The position numbers were made by a program, and so were the translations under genes. From Neoceratodus forsteri (taxonomy: Eukaryota; Chordata; Ceratodontiformes; Ceratodontidae), in contig CM057451.1 of the NCBI GenBank assembly GCA_016271365.2, forward strand, positions 369,107,501-369,171,500: DNA of 64,000 bases, in the 5' to 3' direction. The notes beneath the pieces were generated by a model that had not been told where the DNA came from, did not search any database, and saw only the letters and a list, made by a program, of their open reading frames with translations. Of this stretch, positions 56,838 through 64,000 are shown one piece after another. Position 1 is the first letter of the stretch. Every line of letters starts with the position of its first letter.

Positions 56838-58469
56838 CTCTGGAGTCCAGTGCGATGATCTTGGTGGACGGGAACACATCTGCACTCTTCAAAGCCAACC
56901 TGAACTGCGGAAATGCCAGTAAGCTGTATAATGGAATAAATAGGTGTTTTTCAACTTTGATGCATATCTCAGACATTTTTTGGAATTTTGGCAGCAATTT
57001 TCAACACAGGGTTTTTGGGACCCCTCCTCATGAATTCTGGCACTGTCATGGCGTTAATCGGCCCGAAAGGTGATTTTGCGGTCACTGCGAGGAATCACCT
57101 CGGGACCGATAAGAAATGATAGTGCCAGGTTCATAAGGTGGGATCTCAAAAGCCTATGTTGCAAATTTGGTGGAAAAAATCCAAAATGACTGTTTTACAA
57201 GTGTGTGCTGTGCAGTTTGCATGCACGCTTGTACATCGTGAATTATAATATTTTCACTCCAGATTTTCAGCATTGCCATTGTTCTGCACTTCCTTATGAA
57301 CAGTACAGCTGTCATTTTTCATATCCTGACCGAAATGTGTTTTCGCAGTTCTGGTGCAGAATAGTGAAGTCGCTGGAAATCCGTTCTGGACCTATTATGA
57401 AAATGACAGTGAAACTGTTCATTAGCAGAGGTCCTAAAATGCCAATTTTGAAAATTTGGTGATGAAAGTCCATAAAGGAGTGTGCTTGCAAACATGCATT
57501 GCTAAGTTTCCACATGCGCTTGTACCTTCATAACTTTGCAATATTTTCACTCTAGATTTTCAACATTGCCATTTTCCACTTCCTTATGATCAGTGCAGCT
57601 ACATTTTTTCATCTTGGCTGAAATGTGTTTCGCTCTTCTGGTGCACAATGAGCGAATGAGAGAGGTGGGTGAGCGAGCTCAACAGAGCTCTGCCGAGAAA
57701 TTAGAGTTGCCCACCCTCCCGCCCAGGGTCCTCTGTGGTCCTATATTACAGCGGGTCTCTGGAATGGAGACAAAGCAATGATTGGATACTTTTAGGGTTG
57801 CTGTAATAATACAGATTAAGTTGTTCTGTTTATTTCTCTAACTGAGTTAAGTACTGAGCTATACTGTTATGACTGCTGTAATAATGCATATTTATTTGTT
57901 CTGCTTATTTCTAACTGAGCTGAGTAATAAATTTGGTGAAAAATCCCAAAATGACTATTTTATGAGCGCATGTTAGAGCACATGCTGTGTCTCGTAACTC
58001 GTGAATTTGCAATATTTTGACTCCAGATTTTCATCATTGGCATTTTCCCACACCTCCTTATGAACAGTAGAGCTGTCATTTTTCACATCCTGGCCGAAAT
58101 GCATTTTTGCACTTCTGGTGCAGAATAGCATGGTCGCTGTGGGAAATCAGTGTTTGGAACACATTAAGAAAATTACACTGACACTGTTCATGAGCAGAGG
58201 TCCTAAAATGCCTATGTTGAAAATTTTGTGATGAACCTCCATAAAATGACTGTGTTACGTGTGTGTTGTGCAGTTTCCACGCACCCTAGTAACACAAATT
58301 AGTAATGCTTTCACGTCACATTTTCAACACTGGCATTTTTCCACACCTCCTTATGAACAGTACAGCTGCCATTTTTCACATCCTGGCAAAGCGTGTTTTA
58401 CGCTTTGGTGCAGAATACCACAAGTCGCTGTACGAAATCAGTGTTCGGGACAGATTAGGATCGAGGTGA

Positions 58470-61400
58470 GAGGGGGGAGTCACTAGCTCAAGTGAGCTCT
58501 GTCGGGACTGCTGCAGATTTCTTTGTGGGCAGGAAAGGCGCTACGAGCAGCAGCCAGTACAAGAGGGCAGCCTGCAGTGCCGGAGACACAGAATGAGCAA
58601 GTGGGGGTGAGTGAGCTAAATGAAGCTCTGTTGGGACTTCTGCAGATTTCTTTGTGGGCAGAAAAAGGCAGCAATGCACTCAGGGGCCCAGTACAAAAGG
58701 GCAGCCTGCAGCGGCGGGAGAAACAGAACGAGCAACTGAGAGAGGGGGAGTGAGCGAGCTCAATCGAGCTCTAGGATGACTGCTGCAGATTTCTTTGTGG
58801 GCAGAAAAGGGCAGCAATGCAGGCAGGAGCCCAGTACAAAAGGGCAGCCTGCAGCGCTGTGAGAAACAGAACGAGAGAGTGAGAGAGGGAGAGTGAGCAA
58901 GCTCAGCAGAGCTCTATCATGACTGCTACAGATTTCTTTGTGGGCAGGAAAAGGCGGCAATGCAGGCAGGAACACAGTACAAAAGGCCAGGCTGCAGTGC
59001 CGGCAGAAACGGAATCAGCGATTGACAGAGGGGGAGTGAGTGAGCTCAACAGAGCTGTGTTGGACTGCTGTAGATTTCTTTATGGGCAGAAAAAGGCAGC
59101 AATGCCATGAGGCCCAGTACAAAATGGCAGCCTGCAGCAGCGGCAGGAGATACAGAATGAGCAAATGGAGAGGGGGAGTGAGTGGGGTCAATGGAGCTCT
59201 CATCGTGACTGTAGCAGATTTCTTTGTGGGCAGTAGAGGCGCCAACGCAGGCAGAAGCCCAGTACAAAAGGGCAGCCTTTAGTGCTGGCAGAAACGGAAC
59301 GAGCGAGTGAGAGAGGCAGAGTGAGTGAGCTCAACGGAGCTCTGTCAGAACTACTGCAGATTTCTTTGTGGACAGAAAAAGGTGCCAACAGAGGCAGGAG
59401 ACCAGTACAAAAGGGCAGCCTGCAGCACCGGGAGAAAGACAGCGAGCAAGTGAGGGGAGGAGTGAGCGAGCTCAACAGAGCTGTGTTGTGACTGCTGAGG
59501 ATTTCTTTGTCGGCAGAAAAAGGCAGCAATGCAGGCAGGAGCCCAGTACAAAGGCCAGCCTGCAGTGTCAGCAGAAGCGGAATGAGCGAAGTGAGACAGG
59601 GGGGTGAGCAAGCTCAACGGACCTGTGTCAGGACTGCTGCAGATTTCTTTGTGGGCAGAAAAAGCCACCAACACGGCAGGAGCCCAGTACAAAAAGGGCA
59701 GCCTGCAGCAGTGGGAGACACAGAATGAGTGAGGGAGGGAGGGAGGGAGGGAGAGTGAGTGAGCTCAATGGAACTCTGTCGGGACTGCTGCAGATTTCTT
59801 TGTGGGCAGAAAAAGGCAGCAATGAGCATGAGGGGCCCAGTACAAAGGGCAGCCTAGGCTGTGCGAAACACAATGAGAGAGTGAGAGAGGGAGAGTGAGC
59901 AAGCTCAACAGAGCTCTATCATGACTGCTACAGACTTCTTTGCGGGCAGGAAAAGCTGGCAACGCAGGCAGGAACCCAGTACAAAAGGCCAGGCTGCAGC
60001 GCCGGCAGAAACGGAATCAGCGAGTGAGAGAGGGGGAGTGAGCGAGCTCAATGGACCTCTGTTGGGACTGCTGCAGATTTCTTTGTGGGCAGAAAAAGGC
60101 AGCAATGAACGCAGGGGCCCAGTACAAAATGGTAGCCTGCAGCGGTGGGAGAAACAGAACGAGCGAGTGAGAGGGGGGGAATGAGCGAGCTCAACGGAGC
60201 TCTATCATGACTGCTGCAGATTTCTTTGTGGGCAGAAGAAGGCGGCAATGCAGGCAGAAGCCCAGTACAAAAGGGCAGCCTGCAGCACCGGCAGACACAG
60301 AATGAGTGAGTGAGAGAAGCGGAGTGAGCGAACTCAACGGATCTCTGTTGGGACTGCTGCAGATTTCTTTGTGGGCAGAAAAAGGTGCCAACAGAGGCAG
60401 GAGCCCAGTACAGAAGGGCAGCCTACAGCACCAAGAGAAACAGAATGTGCGATGGGGTAGTGAGCGACCTCAACAGAGCTCTGTCAGGATTGCTGCGGAT
60501 TTCTTTGTGGACAGCGCCGGGAGAAATGCAGCGAGCTAGTGAGAGGGGGGAAGTGAGCGAGCTCAACGGAGCTGTGTCATGACTGCTGTGGATTTCTTTG
60601 TGGGCAGAAAAAGGCAGCAACCCAGGCAGGAGCCCAGTACAAAAGGGCAGCCTGCAGCGCCAGCAGAAATGGAACGAGCGAGTGAGAGAGTGGAAGTGAG
60701 CAAGCTCAACAGAGCTCTGTTGGTACTGCTGCAGATTCTTTGTGGGCAGAAAAAGCCGGCCACGCAGGCAGGAGCCCAGTACAAAGGGCAGCCTGCAAGC
60801 CAGGAGAAACAGAATGAGTGAGTGAGGGAGGGGGAGTGAGGGAGCTCAACGGAGCTCTATTGGGACTGCTGCATATTTTTTTGTGGGCAGAAAAAGGCAG
60901 CAATGCACCCAGGGGCCCAGTACAAAAGGGCAGCCTGCAGTGCTGTGAGAAACAGAACGAGCAAGTGAGAGAGGGGGAGTGAGAGAGCTCAACGGAGCTC
61001 TATCATGACTGCTGCAGATTTCTTTGTGGGCAGAAGAAGGCGGCAATGCAGGCAGAAGCCCAGTACAAAAGGGCAGCCTGCAGGCCGTGCAGACACGAGA
61101 ATGGCGAGTGAGAGAAGCGGAGTGAGCGAACTCAACGGATCTCTGTTGGGACTGCTGCAGATTTCTTTGTGGGCAGAAAAAGGCAGCAATGCATGCAGGG
61201 GCCCAGTACAAAAGGGCAGCCTGCAGCACCAAGAGAAACAGAATGTGAGATGGGGAGTGAGCAACCTCAACAGAGCTCTGTCAGGATAGCTGCGGATTTC
61301 TTTGTGGACAGCGCCGGGAAAAACACAGCCAGCTAGTGAGAGGGGGGAAGGGAGCGAGCTCAACGGAGCTGTGTCGTGACTGCTGCAGATTTCTTTGTGG

Positions 61401-62225
61401 GCAGAAAAAGGCAGCAACGCAGGCAGAAGCCCAGTACAAAAGGACAGCCTGCAGCGCCAGCAGAAATGGAACGAGCGAGTGAGAGAGTGGGAGTGAGCGA
61501 GCTCAACGGAGCTCTTTTGGGACTGCTGCAGATTTCTTTGTGGGCAGAAAAAGCCACCACACAGGCAGGAGCCCAGTACAAAAGGGCAGCCCGCAGTGCC
61601 AGGAGAAACAGAATGAGTGAGTGAGGGAGGAGGAGGGAGGAGGAGGAAGGGAGCTCAACAGAGCTCTGTTGGAACTGCTGCAGATTTCTTTGTGGGCAGA
61701 AAAAGGCAGCAATGCACCCAGGGGCCCAGTACAAATGGGCAGCCTGCAGCACCAACAGAAACACAATGAGCGAGAGTGACAGAGGGAGTGAATGAGTTCA
61801 ATGGAGCTCTATTGTGACTACTGTGGATTTCTTTGTGGGCAGAAAAAGGTGGCACTGCAGGAAGGGCCCAGTACAAGGCCAGCCTGCAGTGCTGGCAAAA
61901 CAGAAGAAGCAGTGACAGAGGAGGTGAGCAAGCTCAACGGACCTGTGTCAGGACTACTGCAGATTTCTTTGTGGGCAGAAAAAGCCACCAACAGAGGCAG
62001 GAGCCCAGTACAAAAAGGCAGCCTGCAGTGCCAGAGGAAACAGAATGAGCAAGTGAGACAGGGGGAGTGAGCCACCTCAACAGAGCTCTGTCAGGACTGC
62101 TGCAGATTTCTCTGTGGACAGAAAAGAGTGCCAGTGCAGGCAGGAGCCCAGTACAAAACAGCAGCCTGAAGCACCAGGAGACACAGAAAGAGCGAGTGAC
62201 AGAGGGGCTGTGAGCGAGCTCAACA
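58470..62225. repeat. 143-bp satellite array (about 27 units) with higher-order repeats
   Basis: The landmark GATTTCTTTGTGGGCAG recurs near 58516, 58645, 58788, 58931, 59073, 59217, 59358 and so on to 62106, mostly 141-147 bp apart. Each unit also has GAGCTCAACGGAGCTCT, a short palindrome. Two higher-order periods are visible. Units at 58788-59073 recur about 1,001 bp later (59788-60076). The series 60220, 60499, 60590, 60734 recurs 798 bp later (61018, 61297, 61388, 61531), including the shortened unit. Minus-strand frames of up to 142 codons (LPTKKSAAVPTEL-like) are satellite artefacts. Confidence 0.93.
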
Positions 62226-62303
62226 GACCAATGCAATCCACATTCGGCATTGACAAATGCTTGTTTTTTATGCTGTTTCTGATTAGCTTGCCCTCCTGCT
62301 TCA

Positions 62304-62304
<1 letters not shown>

Positions 62305-62354
<50 letters not shown>
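62305..62354. repeat. (CT)n(CA)n microsatellite
   Basis: A short CT run followed by a perfect CA repeat of about 20 units (62315-62354). Confidence 0.97.
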
Positions 62355-62357
<3 letters not shown>

Positions 62358-63146
62358 CCCGATTGAGAAATGGTGTCTGAGAATGGGTGAAATGTAGACT
62401 GATGATTTTTAGTGACAGGTACCTCTGTTTTAATGTGATACAGCTTTGAGGTGTGGCATGAGTCTGTAGCTGGGTTTAAAAGTAAGCACAGGCTTCACAG
62501 GGAGCATGACAGTGAAGGGAAATGGAACATAGAAGACTGGGAAGTTTACCTTATGGGAGATTGAGCGAACTGCAATGTAAGCATTTAAAAGTGGATTTTT
62601 TTTTTTCTGGTGGCAAAGAGGAACAGAGTCAGTTTAGGAGGCTGTACAAGGCTGTCAGTGGAATTCTACTTTAGCAGCATGGTGGGCTTTGGGTTGGGGC
62701 TACTATCTCGGTAACTGGAGAATAAAATGGCGGCTGGCAAGTTTTGGGTGCCGGAGGATCGAGCTGGCACTTTTTTTCTCGTCGGGCGTTGTTGAGAAAT
62801 AACAACCCAGGTGCCTGGATCAGGATGCTAGTTTTGTTTTGACCATTATCTAAAGCATTGTACTGCCAGGGTGCTTCCCCACAGGAAATGAAATACAGCC
62901 CCCTCCCTTTGGTGCCAGGTAGAATGATATACACTCCCCTCCCGCCTATCACTCTAAGAATACAAATACTATACTACACAATAATGCAATTCGGCAATTG
63001 CAGTAAAATAAACAAGGGGTTATTTTGGGACTGGATAATGAGGTAAGGGACAAGGGAAGCAAAGAGTAATAAAACATTCAACACAACCTTATAATAAATA
63101 CTGTAAGCAGGCACAATAATCAGATACCACAGCACAATACAGGGCT
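62355..63146. other. No recognisable feature
   Basis: Mixed sequence with no gene or repeat family recognised. Confidence 0.5.
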
Positions 63147-63331
63147 GGCAGTAGAGGTTAGAGTAATGAACTGTGAACGAGCTTGGTACATCCAGCAGAC
63201 CAGACCTGGGTTTGATTTTCACAACCTCCACTTGCATACTTAACCACCAGTGCTCCCAGGTCACCCCTGAAAACAGGCACTTGTGCCTAGTGGGCCTTAC
63301 CCAGTTATCAAAGACTAAAATAAATAAATAA
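63147..63331 (+). mobile_element. tRNA-derived SINE with AAAT tail
   Basis: Head with box A (TGGCAGTAGAGGTTAGAGT) and box B (GGGTTTGATTTTC) at tRNA-like spacing. A body with CAGGTCACCCCTGAAAACAG follows, then a tail CAAAGACTAAAATAAATAAA. It is distinct in body from the MIR-like SINE at 38456, though the AAAT tail type is shared. No complete tRNA cloverleaf, so not a tRNA gene. Confidence 0.75.
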
Positions 63332-64000
63332 AACTTTACAACCCAGTATTGCCTGTCCCAGTCTCTCTCCCCCTACTAGTGTACTAGTTAACCCCACAGT
63401 CCCTGTGGGAGCTCCCAAATACCTTGTGTGCACACTGAGGAGTTGCAGGCCTGTGACTAGTAGACACTGGGGGCAGCACCGTTGCAATGGTTGGATGCTG
63501 CAGATGCAAAGTACAGACTACACCTTGGGTGTAGGATTACAGTTTATCCTGACTGTAACAGTTGCTGTGGGCGTAGTTAAGATAGCGCAGGAAGCCCAGA
63601 TGGAAAGTTAACTAGCTACCTAGCTGAACAGTTAGAAAAGTATTTGTTTGAGTGAAACCCAGTACTCATGACCTTTTGGTGAATAGGAGATGCAGGAATT
63701 GGGGGACATCTCCCCTTGCAGGCAATTTGGAAGAACAGGTAGGACTGCTGTGGATGCAGACGATGATCCTCTTCACCCCACAGAAGGACTTGTCTTCACC
63801 CACCTTGCCAAGTAGGCAGGCTGATGCCTTCACCCCACAGAGGGACTTGTCTTCACCCACCTTGCAGGTAGGCCAGCAGTTGAACAGGCAGGCAGGACCT
63901 CAGAGCTTAGGTCCTCTGGCAGGAATCACAGTCTCTTGTGTCAGAACAGTGAGCCAGTGGATTGTGTTACCTCACCCAAGCTCAGATAAACCACTTCTTT
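63332..64000. other. No gene; short direct repeat at 63770-63875
   Basis: CTTCACCCCACAGARGGACT followed by TGTCTTCACCCACCTTGC occurs twice in tandem (unit about 58 bp). Nothing else recognised to the window end. Confidence 0.6.

Larger units (their letters stand above)
56050..62263 (-). mobile_element. Hairpin-mosaic element, copy 3 (largest, about 6.2 kb)
   Basis: Inverted relative to copies 1 and 2. The right end lies at 56050 (GTTGATTGTGCACATGCGCA) and the left end at 62263 (inverse of CAAGCATTTGTCAATGCC). TTTTTAT flanks both sides (56043-56049 and 62265-62271), a 7-bp candidate target duplication. From the right end the order is: end block, GC hairpins (56380-56690), splice-like block (56737-56840), palindrome (56985-57175), 298-bp units (57190-57640), AT block (57700-57945), 298-bp units (57930-58465) and the 143-bp array (58470-62225). 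No protein of transposase, helicase or reverse transcriptase type is encoded, so any mobility would be non-autonomous. Confidence 0.65.

Noticed and set aside
58480..62353. Many minus- and plus-strand frames of 60-142 codons with LPTKKSAAV or ISLWAEKGSN repeats
   Set aside because: They follow the 143-bp satellite period and change phase between units. No conserved frame, start or domain.
62305..62354. CRISPR-like or regulatory meaning of the CA tract
   Set aside because: Perfect dinucleotide repeat in a vertebrate context; an ordinary microsatellite.

Overview
This is a stretch of repeat-dominated vertebrate nuclear DNA. No intact host gene, tRNA or rRNA gene is visible. The repeat set is L1, L2 and CR1 LINEs, a 2A-bearing CR1-group LINE, a DIRS tyrosine-recombinase retroelement, a Penelope-like element, a hAT-type MITE and tRNA-headed SINEs including a MIR/CORE-type one. 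It suggests a large-genome sarcopterygian such as a lungfish or an amphibian, but the species cannot be fixed from sequence alone. Nearly all coding remains are broken by stops and frameshifts.

Layout. 1-1120: minus-strand L1-like ORF1/ORF2. 3145-3281: small foldback. 4690-5460: 22-bp minisatellite. 5526-6300: inverted element with an 11-bp target duplication and one hammerhead ribozyme on each strand. 6727-11795: nearly full-length CR1 (minus) with an esterase ORF1, interrupted by an L2 3' fragment. 11796-14365: L2 (plus). 14869-19230: first copy of an unclassified hairpin-mosaic repeat, split by a minus-strand L2. 19910-39512: a Russian-doll insertion into a 69-bp minisatellite. Its outermost layer is an L1 with a 5' inversion. 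Inside that is a second full-length CR1 (21187-37255). Inside the CR1 lie a hAT MITE, a short DIRS-like element and a full DIRS element. The short DIRS element carries two more hairpin-mosaic copies, and the full DIRS carries a truncated LINE. 39514-40720: the minisatellite resumes. 43330-45850: Penelope-like element. 46330-49855: LINE whose ORF starts with a 2A-like peptide. 49911-53825: hairpin-mosaic fragments. 56050-62263: the largest hairpin-mosaic copy, about 6.2 kb, containing about 27 copies of a 143-bp repeat with higher-order structure. 63147-63331: tRNA-derived SINE.

The least explained component is the hairpin-mosaic family. Copies share a left end (CAAGCATTTGTCAATGCC) and a right end (a CGCAAG-type motif near GAACG or CAACA). 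Two copies have plausible 7-8 bp AT-rich target duplications. The interiors are built of a 298-bp unit that is itself an inverted dimer, GC-rich hairpins whose stems change in a compensating way, and a block with an invariant GAG|GTAAGT and a T-rich YAG about 90-105 bp downstream. None of the copies encodes a recognisable protein. The hammerhead-bearing inverted element at 5526-6300 is the best-supported functional RNA signal in the window.
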